Source of the DNA: Butyrivibrio proteoclasticus P6B7
GTDB taxonomy: Bacteria; Bacillota; Clostridia; Lachnospirales; Lachnospiraceae
DNA length: 64,000 nt
NCBI RefSeq assembly: GCF_000622085.1
Contig: NZ_JHWL01000022.1
Location: 1-64,000 of the forward strand
Reading direction: 5' to 3'
Part shown: piece by piece, positions 1 through 9,164 of the stretch
How the letters are laid out: the number at the start of each line of letters is the position of its first letter
Position numbering within the stretch: position 1 is the stretch's first letter
The notes under the pieces: generated by a model
Told to the model about the DNA's origin: nothing
Database searches by the model: none
The model's input: the letters and a program-made list of their open reading frames with translations, nothing else
Program-made: the position numbers and the translations under genes

Positions 1-1
1 C

Positions 2-232
2 AAAAACAGGATGACAAGAGACTTTCTTGCCATGGAGACAACTCCAGGAACTCTGCCTGAAGAGCTTGAAAAGATGGGAGCCGGAGCCCTCAGAAGAGCT
101 GCAAAAGATGGAGATGTGAAAACCGGATCCTGTATGTGTGGCCAGATCGCAGGCCTTGTAAATACAGAGGATACCTGCGCGGAAATAGTTGAAGGGATTT
201 GCAAAAGAGCTTACGAGCTTTTAGGAAGGTAA
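2..232 (+). CDS. fabK: Enoyl-ACP reductase II FabK, C-terminal part (5' truncated by window edge)
   Basis: The open frame enters from the left edge and ends at a TAA, so only the last 76 or so residues are present. Visible features are the METTPG stretch, the GALRRA segment and a GQIAGLV motif near the end, which match the C-terminus of FabK, the FMN-dependent enoyl-ACP reductase of many Firmicutes (2-nitropropane dioxygenase-like TIM barrel). It catalyses the last reduction of each type II fatty-acid elongation cycle. The position directly before fabD and the rest of the fab/acc operon supports the call. The FMN-binding part lies outside the window. Confidence 0.85.
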   Translation, partial: KNRMTRDFLAMETTPGTLPEELEKMGAGALRRAAKDGDVKTGSCMCGQIAGLVNTEDTCAEIVEGICKRAYELLGR

Positions 233-240
233 GGTAGTGC

Positions 241-1176
241 ATGGGAAAAATAGCTTTTTTATTTGATGGACAGGGTAGCCAGTATGCGGGAATGAGCAGG
301 GATATCTATGAAAATGTCAAGGAAGTTCATGATTTCTTTGGCGTGGCTGAGGCTATCCGCCCAGGCACCCTTACACAGATGTTTGCTGGCTCAGAGGAGG
401 AGCTTAAGCAGACAGACAACACGCAGCCACTGGTATTCTTGTCAGACATCGCAGCTGCGCTGGCATTAAGAGCCGGAGGAGTACATCCTGACGCTGTTGC
501 GGGCTTTTCTCTTGGAGAAACTGTGGCTTTAACTGAGAGCGGGGTCCTCTCTAAAGAGAAGGCTTTTAAGCTTGTGTGCAAGAGAGGAAGCCTAATGCAG
601 GAGGCTGCTACAGCCACGAAGGGAGCTATGGTGGCGGTTCTTAAGATGGATAAAAAAGAGCTTGAGAAAGCTTGCAAAAAATACGAGGTTTATCCGGTAA
701 ATTACAACTGCCCAGGGCAGATCGTGGTTTCCGGAGAGGAGAAAAAGATTGAGAAGTTCACTGCTTTCTTGGATGAACAGAAGGTTAGATACGCCAAACT
801 GGCTGTCGGTGGCTCTTTTCACACTCCATATATGAAGACAGCTATGGAAGGCCTTAAGGAAGAGCTCAGGACCAACAAGTTATATAACATAAATAAGTCA
901 GATATACCGATCTACTCCAACAAGACTGCCAAATGCTACCCAGATAGCGCTGATGAGATGATAGACACCTTTTCAGAGCAGGTAGTTAGCAGCGTTCAGT
1001 GGGAGAACACACTGCTGAACATGGATAAGGACGGTGTGGATACATTCATAGAATGTGGCCCAGGCAAGACTTTAGCTGGATTTGTAAAAAGAACTTTGCC
1101 AAAGGCAAGGATATTCAGCGTTACAGACATGACAAGTCTGGAGAATACACTTAAGGAGCTTGAAAAAGATGCTTAA
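241..1176 (+). CDS. fabD: Malonyl-CoA:ACP transacylase FabD
   Basis: This 311-residue protein transfers malonyl from CoA to acyl carrier protein, supplying the extender unit for fatty-acid synthesis in the cytoplasm. Seen: the N-terminal FDGQGSQYAGM signature, the nucleophile-elbow GFSLGE with Ser90 (usually GHSLGE, here Phe replaces His), and GSFHTPYM with the catalytic His194. Length is normal for the family. It starts 8 nt after fabK, and its stop overlaps the start of fabG, so the two are probably translationally coupled. Confidence 0.97.
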   Translation: MGKIAFLFDGQGSQYAGMSRDIYENVKEVHDFFGVAEAIRPGTLTQMFAGSEEELKQTDNTQPLVFLSDIAAALALRAGGVHPDAVAGFSLGETVALTESGVLSKEKAFKLVCKRGSLMQEAATATKGAMVAVLKMDKKELEKACKKYEVYPVNYNCPGQIVVSGEEKKIEKFTAFLDEQKVRYAKLAVGGSFHTPYMKTAMEGLKEELRTNKLYNINKSDIPIYSNKTAKCYPDSADEMIDTFSEQVVSSVQWENTLLNMDKDGVDTFIECGPGKTLAGFVKRTLPKARIFSVTDMTSLENTLKELEKDA

Positions 1177-1909
1177 AGGGAAAAATGTCGTTATTACAGG
1201 CGGTGTAAGGGGAATAGGCTTCGAGATTGCAAAGACCTTTGCTCAGGAAGAGGCAAATCTTTTCCTGGTGGCATCCAGAGAGAGCGAAGCGGCTAAGAAC
1301 GCAGTAGAAGAGATAAAGGCTCTTGGATGTGAAGTAGCTTTTTTCCCATGTGATGTTAAGGATAACGACGCTGTTGAAGCAATGACGAAGGAAATACTTG
1401 AAAAGAGCCAGGGGATTGACATCCTCGTAAATAACGCAGGAATTACAAGGGATAATCTTCTGCCTGGCCTTTCAATTACAGATATTGAGGAGGTTCTTGA
1501 TACAAATCTTAAGGGAACAATGCTGGTTACCAGGGCTTTCATCAGGAATTTCATGAAAAAGAAGCAGGGAAATATCATAAATATCAGCTCTGTTGTGGGC
1601 CTTATGGGCAATAAAGGACAGACTAATTATGCTGCTTCAAAGGCCGGGATCATTGGATTTACCAAGTCTGTGGCCAAGGAATACGGAAGAAAAAACATAA
1701 GATGCAACGCGATCGCACCAGGCTTTATTGAAACAGATATGACTGCAAAGCTAAACGAGGCGCAGGTTGAAGCGATTTCAAAAGAGATTGCCCTGGGAAG
1801 GCTTGGTAGCGCCAAGGACGTGGCAGATCTTGCGCTGTTTCTTGCAAGTGACAGGTCCAGATATATCACTGGCGAAGTCATCAAGGTAGATGGAGGACTT
1901 TATGTGTAG
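1169..1909 (+). CDS. fabG: 3-oxoacyl-ACP reductase FabG
   Basis: NADPH-dependent short-chain dehydrogenase that reduces 3-oxoacyl-ACP. Residues seen: the TGGVRGIG nucleotide loop, the NNAG motif, and Ser141-Tyr154-Lys158 as the catalytic set (spacing as in E. coli FabG); it ends in VDGG-type C-terminus. I chose the ATG at 1169, which overlaps the fabD stop, because AAGGAG lies about 10 nt upstream; an in-frame TTG at 1160 sits too close to that ribosome site. 246 residues, typical length. Confidence 0.97.
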   Translation: MLKGKNVVITGGVRGIGFEIAKTFAQEEANLFLVASRESEAAKNAVEEIKALGCEVAFFPCDVKDNDAVEAMTKEILEKSQGIDILVNNAGITRDNLLPGLSITDIEEVLDTNLKGTMLVTRAFIRNFMKKKQGNIINISSVVGLMGNKGQTNYAASKAGIIGFTKSVAKEYGRKNIRCNAIAPGFIETDMTAKLNEAQVEAISKEIALGRLGSAKDVADLALFLASDRSRYITGEVIKVDGGLYV

Positions 1910-3140
1910 AGTAGTTGTGACAGGAATGGGCGTGGTTACGCCTGTTGGAAATACAGTTGATGAATTCTGGGACAGCCTTAAAAACGGCGTTTGCGGAATT
2001 GATAAGATAAATAGATTTGACGCGTCAGGCCTCAAAGTGAGCCTTGATGCGGAGGTTAAGGACTTTGAGCCTAAGAAATACTATGACTCAATGGCTGAGA
2101 TCAGAAAGGCAGATCTTTTCATGCAGTATGCTATGGCTGCGGCCAGACAGGCTGTGGACCAGAGCGGAATCCTCGAAAGAGATCTGGATAAGGAGCGCTT
2201 TGGAGTCTACATAGGCTCTGGAATTGGAGGAATTAACACAACACTTAGAGAGGCTCAGAAGCTGACAGAAAAGGGCCCAGAGATGGTTTCACCTTTCTTT
2301 GTTCCAATGATGATCAGCAATATGGCTACCGGTGCGGTGTCTATCAAATTTGGCGCTAAAGGCCCCACACTTCCAATTGTTACGGCCTGCGCTACATCAA
2401 CACACACCATTGGCGAGGCGTACAGAGCAATTAAGCACGGTTACGCAGACGCCATCATCGCTGGCGGAAGCGAAGCATCCATAAATGAGCTGGCTATGGC
2501 GGGCTTTATTAACTGCCAGGCTCTTAATCTTGCCGAGAATCCTAGCGAAGGAAGCCTTCCGTTCGATAAGAGAAGGGGCGGCTTCGTAATGGGAGAGGGC
2601 GCTGGAGTGCTGATCCTTGAGGAATATCAGCATGCTAAGAATAGAGGAGCCAAGATATTTGCTGAGGCTGTGGGCTATAGTAACACTTCAGACGCATACC
2701 ACATCACAGCTCCAGACCCAGAGGGATCAGGCGCTATCAGAGCAATCACCGAGGCAGCCAAGGAAGCCGGTGCTACAGCGGGGCCAGAGCTCTATATCAA
2801 CGCCCACGGCACAGGCACACATCTAAATGACGCCATGGAGACCAAAGCTATCAAGGCTGTTTTTGGAGATAAGGCAAAAGAGATCCATATCAGCTCCACC
2901 AAGTCTATGACAGGCCACATGATGGGTGCAACAGGAGCTGTTGAAGCTATTGCATCTGTGCTGGCTCTGGAAAATGGCATAGTTCCACCAACCATCAACT
3001 ACAAGGAAAAGGACGAAGAGTGCGACCTTAACTACACACCAAATGAGGCCGTTGAAGCACCATTACAGTATGCTCTTAGCACATCCCTTGGATTTGGCGG
3101 CCACAATGCCTGCATTGCCTTTAAGAAGATTGACGCCTAA
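1902..3140 (+). CDS. fabF: 3-oxoacyl-ACP synthase II FabF
   Basis: Condensing enzyme of fatty-acid elongation (malonyl-ACP plus acyl-ACP). Cys163 in TACATSTH, the NAHGTGT histidine motif and the STKSMTGHMMGA lysine/histidine motif give the Cys-His-His triad. 412 residues. The start was set at the ATG at 1902 because GGAGG lies 5-6 nt upstream; it overlaps the fabG stop. The TAA stop at 3138-3140 overlaps an intergenic copy of the AAAAGAGCTA motif at 3139. Confidence 0.97.
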   Translation: MCRVVVTGMGVVTPVGNTVDEFWDSLKNGVCGIDKINRFDASGLKVSLDAEVKDFEPKKYYDSMAEIRKADLFMQYAMAAARQAVDQSGILERDLDKERFGVYIGSGIGGINTTLREAQKLTEKGPEMVSPFFVPMMISNMATGAVSIKFGAKGPTLPIVTACATSTHTIGEAYRAIKHGYADAIIAGGSEASINELAMAGFINCQALNLAENPSEGSLPFDKRRGGFVMGEGAGVLILEEYQHAKNRGAKIFAEAVGYSNTSDAYHITAPDPEGSGAIRAITEAAKEAGATAGPELYINAHGTGTHLNDAMETKAIKAVFGDKAKEIHISSTKSMTGHMMGATGAVEAIASVLALENGIVPPTINYKEKDEECDLNYTPNEAVEAPLQYALSTSLGFGGHNACIAFKKIDA

Positions 3141-3202
3141 AAGAGCTATCAATTAAGAAACAGTCAAGTAAAATACAAGGTTTACCAGAAAACGAGGAAA
3201 CA

Positions 3203-3643
3203 ATGAGCACATATTCACTTAAGGATTACGGAGATCTTTTTTCCAGATTAAATCTAAGCCAGCTAACGGTGGAGGACGGGGATTTTAAGCTTCAGCTGGT
3301 AAGGGAAGCTTTGGGTTCAGCCGCAGATAGCACCGTTGCCACCATGGGAAGCACTGCTTCAGAGGACGAGGCACAGGTAAAAGAGCTAGTGTCACAGCAA
3401 GCAGAACTAAAAGGAACCCAGGTAAAAGCACCTCTTCTTGGGGTTTTCTACGCCTCAAACGGCGATAGAAAGAAGATTAGCGAAGGTGACAGTGTCAAGA
3501 AAGGCGACGTTATCTGTACCATCGAAGCCATGAAGATGATGAACGACGTCAAAGCCCCAGTGGATGGCGTGGTTAAGAAGATTTGCGTCGAAGATGGAGC
3601 TTTGGTTGAGTATGATCAGGTTCTTTTTGTAATTGAGGAATAA
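3203..3643 (+). CDS. accB: Biotin carboxyl carrier protein of acetyl-CoA carboxylase
   Basis: 146-residue carrier that holds biotin and shuttles carboxyl groups between AccC and the AccDA carboxyltransferase. Seen: a variable N-terminal region, a linker of low complexity around residues 40-70, and a biotinyl domain with the biotin-acceptor Lys111 in EAMKMMN. It needs biotinylation by BirA, which is encoded at 11744 in this window. The gene follows fabF by 62 nt, the largest gap inside this operon, so a start of independent expression there is possible but no clear promoter was seen. Confidence 0.97.
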   Translation: MSTYSLKDYGDLFSRLNLSQLTVEDGDFKLQLVREALGSAADSTVATMGSTASEDEAQVKELVSQQAELKGTQVKAPLLGVFYASNGDRKKISEGDSVKKGDVICTIEAMKMMNDVKAPVDGVVKKICVEDGALVEYDQVLFVIEE

Positions 3644-3647
3644 GCAG

Positions 3648-4079
3648 ATGGATAGAGAAGAAATAAAGAAAATACTTCCCCACAGAGAGCCTATGCTGCT
3701 TGTGGACAGCGTAGAGCTTATGGAGGATGGAAGCGCAGTTGGGTACTACAAAGTCAAAGGAGATGAGTTCTTTTTACAGGGGCATTTCCCAGGAAAGCCA
3801 ATCGTACCAGGTGTTATTCAATGTGAAATAATGGCCCAGTCAGCTTGCGTAATGTTTGCAGATAAGCTAAAGAGAGGATCATTACCAGTGTACACAGGCC
3901 TTGATAAGGTCAGATTCAGAGGAATGATAACCCCTGGAGACCTTATTAAGATCGAAACCAGGCTCACTAAGGTAATGCATCCATTGTACATGCTACACGG
4001 CGAACTATCGGTTGATGGTAAAAGATGTATGAGCGGCGATTTTTCTTTTGCCATCCTTGAGGAAAGCGAGGGAAACTAA
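3648..4079 (+). CDS. fabZ: 3-hydroxyacyl-ACP dehydratase FabZ
   Basis: Hot-dog fold dehydratase converting 3-hydroxyacyl-ACP to trans-2-enoyl-ACP. Seen: LPHREPMLLVD near the N-terminus and GHFPGKPIVPGV with His46, followed by catalytic Glu60. 143 residues from the ATG at 3648; GAGGAA about 7 nt upstream supports that start over an in-frame TTG at 3633. It sits between accB and accC, an arrangement seen in clostridial fatty-acid operons. Confidence 0.97.
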   Translation: MDREEIKKILPHREPMLLVDSVELMEDGSAVGYYKVKGDEFFLQGHFPGKPIVPGVIQCEIMAQSACVMFADKLKRGSLPVYTGLDKVRFRGMITPGDLIKIETRLTKVMHPLYMLHGELSVDGKRCMSGDFSFAILEESEGN

Positions 4080-4080
4080 G

Positions 4081-5412
4081 ATGTTTTCTAAAATTCTGAT
4101 TGCCAACAGGGGAGAAGTTGCAGTAAGAGTCATCAGAGCGTGCAAGGAAATGGGAATAGAGACTGTTGCGGTGTATTCCGAAGCAGACAAAGACGCCCTT
4201 CACGTTGAGATGGCGGATGTAAGCTACTGCATAGGCGGAGCTCTGGCTAAAGACAGCTATCTTAACATGGATGCCTATATAACCCTGGCCAGGCAATTGG
4301 AGGTAGAGGCCATCCACCCTGGCTACGGCATGCTTTCTGAGAACCCTGAATTTGCAAAGAAATGCAAGGAAAACGGCATAACCCTCATTGGTCCATCCTG
4401 GGAAGTTATGGAGAAGATGGGGCAAAAAGAGCTAGCCCGGGAAATCGCCACAAAGGCTGGCGTTAATATTGCCAAGGGAAGCGAGATTCTTAAGGATGAA
4501 GAGGACGTCCTAAAATGGGCTGAAGAAATTGGCTATCCAGTTATTCTTAAAGCCAGAGCTGGAGGCGGAGGAAAGGGTATTAGAATCGTCAGATCAAGAG
4601 ATGACCTGCCTGAGGCTTTTAATCAGGTGAAGATGGAAGCCGGTAGCTCTTTTTCCGATGACGCCATATTTATGGAGAAGTATCTGGAAAATGTCAAGCA
4701 CGTGGAAGTCCAGATCCTGTCTGATGCCTTCGGAAAGGTGATTATTCTGGGGGACAGAGACTGCTCTGTTCAGAGAAAGAGCCAAAAGCTCATCGAGGAG
4801 TGCCCTGCCCCGGTCCTTTCAGAGGAGCTTAGGGAAAAGATGTATGAAGCCTCCAAAAGGCTTGTACAGGCTGTTGGTTATGTCACTGTGGGAACCATAG
4901 AATTCCTGGTTCAGGGCGATGAGTTCTTTTTCATGGAGATGAACACTAGGCTCCAGGTGGAACACTCGGTAACCGAGATGGTCTGCGGCATTGACATTGT
5001 TGAGTGGCAGATAAGAACCGCTGCGGGAATTCCTATTTCTTTTGAGCAAAAAGATATAACAAGAAAGCGCCACGCCATCGAGTGCAGGATATGTGCTGAA
5101 ACACCAGACAGTTTCATGCCTTCAACGGGCAAGGTTGAGCTGTTGCACATTCCAGGCGGTGTTGACGTCAGATTCGATTCTGCGCTTTATCAGGACTACG
5201 AGGTCACACCCTTCTACGATTCTATGCTAGGAAAGCTTATAGTCTGCGCAGATACAAGGGAAGCGGCCATAAGGAAAATGAAATGTGCACTGTCAGAATT
5301 TGTGCTGGTTGGAGTAAGTAACAACCGCGAAATGCACATGAAATTTATGGATAACAATCGTTTTTTAATGGGCAATTATGACACCACAATCTGTCAGAAG
5401 GTGCTGCAATAA
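4081..5412 (+). CDS. accC: Biotin carboxylase subunit of acetyl-CoA carboxylase
   Basis: ATP-grasp enzyme carboxylating the biotin on AccB. Seen: N-terminal KILIANRGEVAVRVIRAC, the glycine-rich ATP loop AGGGGKGIR, the HVEVQ motif, and MNTRLQVEHSVTE of the active site. 443 residues. The ATG at 4081 directly follows the fabZ stop and is preceded by GAGGGAAA; upstream in-frame codons inside fabZ were not used. The stop codon overlaps the accD start (TAATG). Confidence 0.97.
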   Translation: MFSKILIANRGEVAVRVIRACKEMGIETVAVYSEADKDALHVEMADVSYCIGGALAKDSYLNMDAYITLARQLEVEAIHPGYGMLSENPEFAKKCKENGITLIGPSWEVMEKMGQKELAREIATKAGVNIAKGSEILKDEEDVLKWAEEIGYPVILKARAGGGGKGIRIVRSRDDLPEAFNQVKMEAGSSFSDDAIFMEKYLENVKHVEVQILSDAFGKVIILGDRDCSVQRKSQKLIEECPAPVLSEELREKMYEASKRLVQAVGYVTVGTIEFLVQGDEFFFMEMNTRLQVEHSVTEMVCGIDIVEWQIRTAAGIPISFEQKDITRKRHAIECRICAETPDSFMPSTGKVELLHIPGGVDVRFDSALYQDYEVTPFYDSMLGKLIVCADTREAAIRKMKCALSEFVLVGVSNNREMHMKFMDNNRFLMGNYDTTICQKVLQ

Positions 5413-6260
5413 TGGAACTTAAGAAATTCTTTTTAAAACCAAATAACGAGCTGGAAAGCACCGGTGTAAGGGCTAGGAGCAGGCGTATTACCTGTAAGAA
5501 ATGCCAGAACATCGTTCCTGTCTCTAAGATCCGGAAGAATAACTTCATCTGTCCTGAGTGCGGAGCCTACATGACTGTCAGGGCTCGCAGAAGGATTCTG
5601 ATGCTTACAGATAAAAGAAGTTTTTTTGAGCTGGATAGAGACCTTCAGTCCATGAATGTTCTGGGATTTCCAGGATATGAGGAAAAGCTTTCCCAGGCTA
5701 TGGAAAAGAGCCGTGAAAAAGAGGGCGTGATTTGCGGAACAGCAACAATCGGAGGCTACAAAACCTGTATATTTGCCATGGACGCCAATTTCATGATGGG
5801 CTCCATGGGAGCTGTGGTGGGAGAGAAGATAGCAAGACTCTTTGAGTATGCCACAGGTCGGAACCTGCCTGTGATCGGCGTTACCGTGTCAGGGGGAGCC
5901 AGAATGCAGGAGGGCATGATCTCTCTGATGCAGATGTCTAAGGTTTCTGCGGCGGTTAAACGCCATAGTGACAGAGGAAATCTCTACATAGTTCTTTTAA
6001 CAAATCCCACCACTGGAGGTGTTGACGCAAGCTTTGCCATGCTCGGAGATGTGACACTGGCTGAGCCTGGCGCAAGAGTTGGCTTTGCTGGTCCACGCGT
6101 CATCGAAAAGACGCTGAAAACCAAGCTTCCTGAGGATTTCCAGAGGGCAGAGAGGGTCCTGGAGTGCGGTTTCATCGATGCCATAGTACCAAGGCCGGAG
6201 CAAAAGAAATACTTAGAAAAGCTTCTTAGACTCCACGGCGTCCATAAAATGAGGAGTTAA
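5412..6260 (+). CDS. accD: Acetyl-CoA carboxylase carboxyltransferase beta subunit
   Basis: Carboxyltransferase half that transfers the carboxyl group from biotin to acetyl-CoA together with AccA. A four-Cys zinc ribbon is present at Cys28, Cys31, Cys47 and Cys50, followed by the crotonase-fold core with SGGARMQEGM. 282 residues. Start overlaps the accC stop by one base, so translation is likely coupled, which would help keep the subunits at equal levels. Confidence 0.96.
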   Translation: MELKKFFLKPNNELESTGVRARSRRITCKKCQNIVPVSKIRKNNFICPECGAYMTVRARRRILMLTDKRSFFELDRDLQSMNVLGFPGYEEKLSQAMEKSREKEGVICGTATIGGYKTCIFAMDANFMMGSMGAVVGEKIARLFEYATGRNLPVIGVTVSGGARMQEGMISLMQMSKVSAAVKRHSDRGNLYIVLLTNPTTGGVDASFAMLGDVTLAEPGARVGFAGPRVIEKTLKTKLPEDFQRAERVLECGFIDAIVPRPEQKKYLEKLLRLHGVHKMRS

Positions 6261-6265
6261 GCGTT

Positions 6266-7021
6266 ATGGAAGATTACGAGATTGTTCTAAATGCCAGAAA
6301 AGAGGACAGGAAGGTAGCTAGCGACTATATTGCAGCTCTTTTTCCTGATTTTCTGGAATTTCACGGGGATAGACTCTTTGGAGACGATAAAGCGATAATT
6401 GCAGGTCTTGGAAGCCTAGGAGATATGCCGGTTACAGTAATAGGTGTAGAAAAAGGGAAGGGTACAGAAGGAAGAGTTTATCGGAATTTTGGAAGTGCTC
6501 ATCCTGAGGGCTACAGGAAGGCTCTGCGTCTTATGAAGCAGGCGGAGAAGTTTAAAAGGCCTGTCCTGTGCCTTGTGGACACGGCCGGTGCCTTCTGCGG
6601 AATTGATGCGGAGGAACGGGGCCAGGGAAGAGCTATCGCTGAGTGCCTTTACGAGATGTCCACCCTTAGAACTCCTGTCATCAGTATCGTGATAGGAGAG
6701 GGTGGTAGCGGAGGAGCCCTTGCGCTCTCACATTCAGACAGGATCTGGATGCTGGAAGATGCCTATTTTAGCGTGGTTTCCCCGGAGAACTGTGCCAACA
6801 TTCTATGGAAGACCATAGATAGAGCCGCAGATGCTGCTAAATCACTGGGACTGACTGCCAAGAAGCTCTACGAGCTGGGGCTTATCGACAGAATCTTGTC
6901 AGGCAAAAACATGAGTAAGCTCAAGGAGAGCCTTGTTTCTGAATACGAAGTCCTTCTGGCCCAGTCAGAGAGCGACCTTTTAGAGGCCAGATACAGAAGA
7001 TTTCGGAAAGTTGGGTATTAA
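6266..7021 (+). CDS. accA: Acetyl-CoA carboxylase carboxyltransferase alpha subunit
   Basis: Partner of AccD in malonyl-CoA formation. Seen: a FHGDRLFGDD segment, GRVYRNFGSAHPEGYRKALRLM, DTAGAFCGIDAEERGQG and GEGGSGGALAL, all family signatures. 251 residues; it lacks the extended N-terminal helices of the E. coli form (about 319 residues), as is common in Firmicutes with split subunits. It starts 5 nt after accD. Confidence 0.96.
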   Translation: MEDYEIVLNARKEDRKVASDYIAALFPDFLEFHGDRLFGDDKAIIAGLGSLGDMPVTVIGVEKGKGTEGRVYRNFGSAHPEGYRKALRLMKQAEKFKRPVLCLVDTAGAFCGIDAEERGQGRAIAECLYEMSTLRTPVISIVIGEGGSGGALALSHSDRIWMLEDAYFSVVSPENCANILWKTIDRAADAAKSLGLTAKKLYELGLIDRILSGKNMSKLKESLVSEYEVLLAQSESDLLEARYRRFRKVGY

Positions 7022-7024
7022 GCT

Positions 7025-8689
7025 ATGGAACTTATATATGAGAAGTACTACAAAGAAATAAAGGACGAATCTGGCGCCATTACTGACATTCAGATCGATT
7101 ACCCGGAGGATTTCAACTTTGCCTACGACGTAATGGACTGGTATGCAGAGCACTATCCTGATAAGCTGGCTCTTTTGCATAAGTCAGCAGAGGGCGTGGT
7201 TACCAGATTCTCCTTCAAACAGTTAAAAGAGCTAACGAATAAAGCTGCCAATGCTCTGAAAACTAGAGGAATAGGTAAAAGCGACTCGGTAATGCTTCTA
7301 CTTAAGCGCAGATACGAATTCTGGATCAGCATCCTTGCCCTTCACAAACTGGGAGCTGTGGCGATTCCTACATCCCACATGGTTTCTGCAGCGGACATCA
7401 GGGAGAGAGCTCAGATGGCCAGGATAAAGGCTGTAATCTGCGTAAACTCAGAGCATATCTGCGATAAAGTCACCGCAGCAATTCAGGGTCTTGAGGGAGA
7501 AATACTAGAGATCGTGGTGGGAGAAGGCTACAGAGATTGTCCATCCTTTGATGAAATGCTTAAGAATGCAGATGATAGCTGGGACAGAGTTCCTACCAAA
7601 GCCACCGACGATATGCTCTATTACTTCACTTCTGGCACCAGCGGCGAACCAAAGGCTGTAATTCACGATTATTCCTATCCGATTGCTCACATCTACACAG
7701 CCCGGAACTGGCACGGGGTTATCCCCTTTGGGCTTCACCTGACCGTGGCAGATTCAGGGTGGGCTAAGTCCGCCTGGGGCAAGCTCTATGGACAGTGGTT
7801 CATGGGAACCTGCATAATGGTCTATGACTATGAGCAGTTCTACGCTGCTGATATGCTAAAGCTTCTGGAAGAAGAGAGGATCAATACTTTCTGCGCACCA
7901 CCTACAATCTACAAGTACCTGATCCTTGAGGATCTTGAGAAATACAATTTACATAACCTGCGTTATGCTACAACAGCAGGTGAACCAATGCCTTCAGAGG
8001 TTTCAAGTAAGTTTAAAGAAAAGACAGGACTCACTATCAGAGAGGGTTTTGGACAGACAGAAACAGCCCTTCAGATCTGCATTCCCATCGATGGAGAGCA
8101 GAAGGATGGCTCAATTGGAAAGGCATCGCCACTTTATGAGATAGAGCTTGTGGACGAAGCTTGTAATCCTGTTGGCCCCGGAGAAGAGGGCGAAATTATC
8201 ATTAGACCCAAGGGAGACTTAAATCCCATCGGCATATTTAAAGGCTATCTTGGGGACCAGGAGAGGTATGAGGAGGTTTGGCGCGGTGGAGTTTATCACA
8301 CCTGTGATAAGGCCACCAAAGACCAGGACGGATACTTCTATTTCGTGGGCCGTAACGACGATGTCATCAAGTCCAGCGGCTATCGAATCGGTCCGTCGGA
8401 AGTTGAGGATATTCTTATGCAGCATGGAGCGGTCTTTGAATGTGCTGTGACGGCATATCCCTCCAAAAACCGCGGATCAGTAGTTAAGGCCAGCATAATC
8501 CTCAACAAGGGCTTTGAAGCCAGCGATAAGCTTAAGACCGAGGTCCAGGAATTTGTTAAGAAAAGAGCTGCGATCTATAAGTACCCCAGAATCATCAAAT
8601 TCGTAAAAGAGCTTCCTCGTACCTCCAACGGAAAGATCAGCCGTGCAAAGATCAGAGAGGCAGACTACAGGAATTTGAAAACTACTTAA
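7025..8689 (+). CDS. AMP-forming acyl-CoA synthetase (medium-chain/acetyl-CoA synthetase-like)
   Basis: 554-residue adenylate-forming enzyme expected to activate a carboxylic acid as acyl-AMP and then acyl-CoA. Seen: the P-loop-like TSGTSGEPKAVIHD (about residues 204-217), the GFGQTET motif, the hinge region YFVGRNDDVIKSSGYRIG, and the C-terminal lysine motif RTSNGKISR. It is the last gene of the fatty-acid operon and starts 3 nt after accA. The chain length of its substrate cannot be read from sequence; recycling exogenous or released fatty acids is an inference from the context. No strong terminator hairpin was seen after it, only a T-rich stretch. Confidence 0.88.
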   Translation: MELIYEKYYKEIKDESGAITDIQIDYPEDFNFAYDVMDWYAEHYPDKLALLHKSAEGVVTRFSFKQLKELTNKAANALKTRGIGKSDSVMLLLKRRYEFWISILALHKLGAVAIPTSHMVSAADIRERAQMARIKAVICVNSEHICDKVTAAIQGLEGEILEIVVGEGYRDCPSFDEMLKNADDSWDRVPTKATDDMLYYFTSGTSGEPKAVIHDYSYPIAHIYTARNWHGVIPFGLHLTVADSGWAKSAWGKLYGQWFMGTCIMVYDYEQFYAADMLKLLEEERINTFCAPPTIYKYLILEDLEKYNLHNLRYATTAGEPMPSEVSSKFKEKTGLTIREGFGQTETALQICIPIDGEQKDGSIGKASPLYEIELVDEACNPVGPGEEGEIIIRPKGDLNPIGIFKGYLGDQERYEEVWRGGVYHTCDKATKDQDGYFYFVGRNDDVIKSSGYRIGPSEVEDILMQHGAVFECAVTAYPSKNRGSVVKASIILNKGFEASDKLKTEVQEFVKKRAAIYKYPRIIKFVKELPRTSNGKISRAKIREADYRNLKTT

Positions 8690-8727
8690 TCACGTAACAA
8701 TTTATCTTTTTTTTAGATTAATTCCTA

Positions 8728-8757
8728 TTGAAATCAATGAGGGTTTGGCATGATAAT
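8728..8757 (+). promoter_or_regulatory. Promoter of the receiver protein gene
   Basis: TTGAAA (8728-8733), an 18-nt spacer and GATAAT (8752-8757) form a sigma-A-type promoter ahead of the gene at 8793. Just downstream, AATTGTT-CC-AACAATT is a short palindrome that could be an operator or leader hairpin. A GGAGG ribosome site lies 8 nt before the ATG. Confidence 0.55.
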
Positions 8758-8792
8758 AGAATTGTTCCAACAATTATGACGGAGGAAAAGCT

Positions 8793-9164
8793 ATGCGTAA
8801 AAAGATTCTAATTGCCGATGATACAATCCTTATGCGTGAGATGCTAAAGAATGCTCTTGATCCTGAGAAATATCAAATTGTTGGCGAAGCAGTAACTGGC
8901 CAGGAAGCAGTGGATTTCTATAAGGAAAAGAAGCCAGATCTTCTTATCCTTGATATTAATATGCCTAAAATGAACGGAATCGACGCCCTCACAGAGGTTA
9001 TGAAGATCGATCCTAAGGCCAATGTCATCATGTGCTCTGATCAGAAGTACGAGAACATGATCGTTATGGCACTTAAAAAAGGCGCAAAGGACTTTGTAGT
9101 AAAGCCCTTTACAGCCTCTGATGTTATCCTTGCGGTTAAAAAGATATTTGGAGATGAAGACTGA
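8793..9164 (+). CDS. CheY-like single-domain response regulator
   Basis: 123 residues, one receiver domain and nothing else. Acidic pocket Asp9/Asp10, phospho-acceptor Asp54 in LDINMP, Ser82 and Lys104 in VVKPF are all in place, so it should be phosphorylatable. No histidine kinase or output domain is next to it, so its partner is elsewhere; an Hpt protein is encoded at 14517, 5 kb away. Its own promoter separates it from the fatty-acid operon. It ends exactly where the convergent recombinase gene ends. Confidence 0.9.
   Translation: MRKKILIADDTILMREMLKNALDPEKYQIVGEAVTGQEAVDFYKEKKPDLLILDINMPKMNGIDALTEVMKIDPKANVIMCSDQKYENMIVMALKKGAKDFVVKPFTASDVILAVKKIFGDED

Noticed and set aside
327..677. Open frames on the minus strand inside the fab/acc operon
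   Set aside because: They are antisense to well-supported enzymes, have no ribosome sites or family motifs, and are expected from codon bias.
3967..4425. 152-codon minus-strand frame across fabZ and accC
   Set aside because: It lies opposite two genuine genes whose catalytic motifs are intact, and has no ribosome site.
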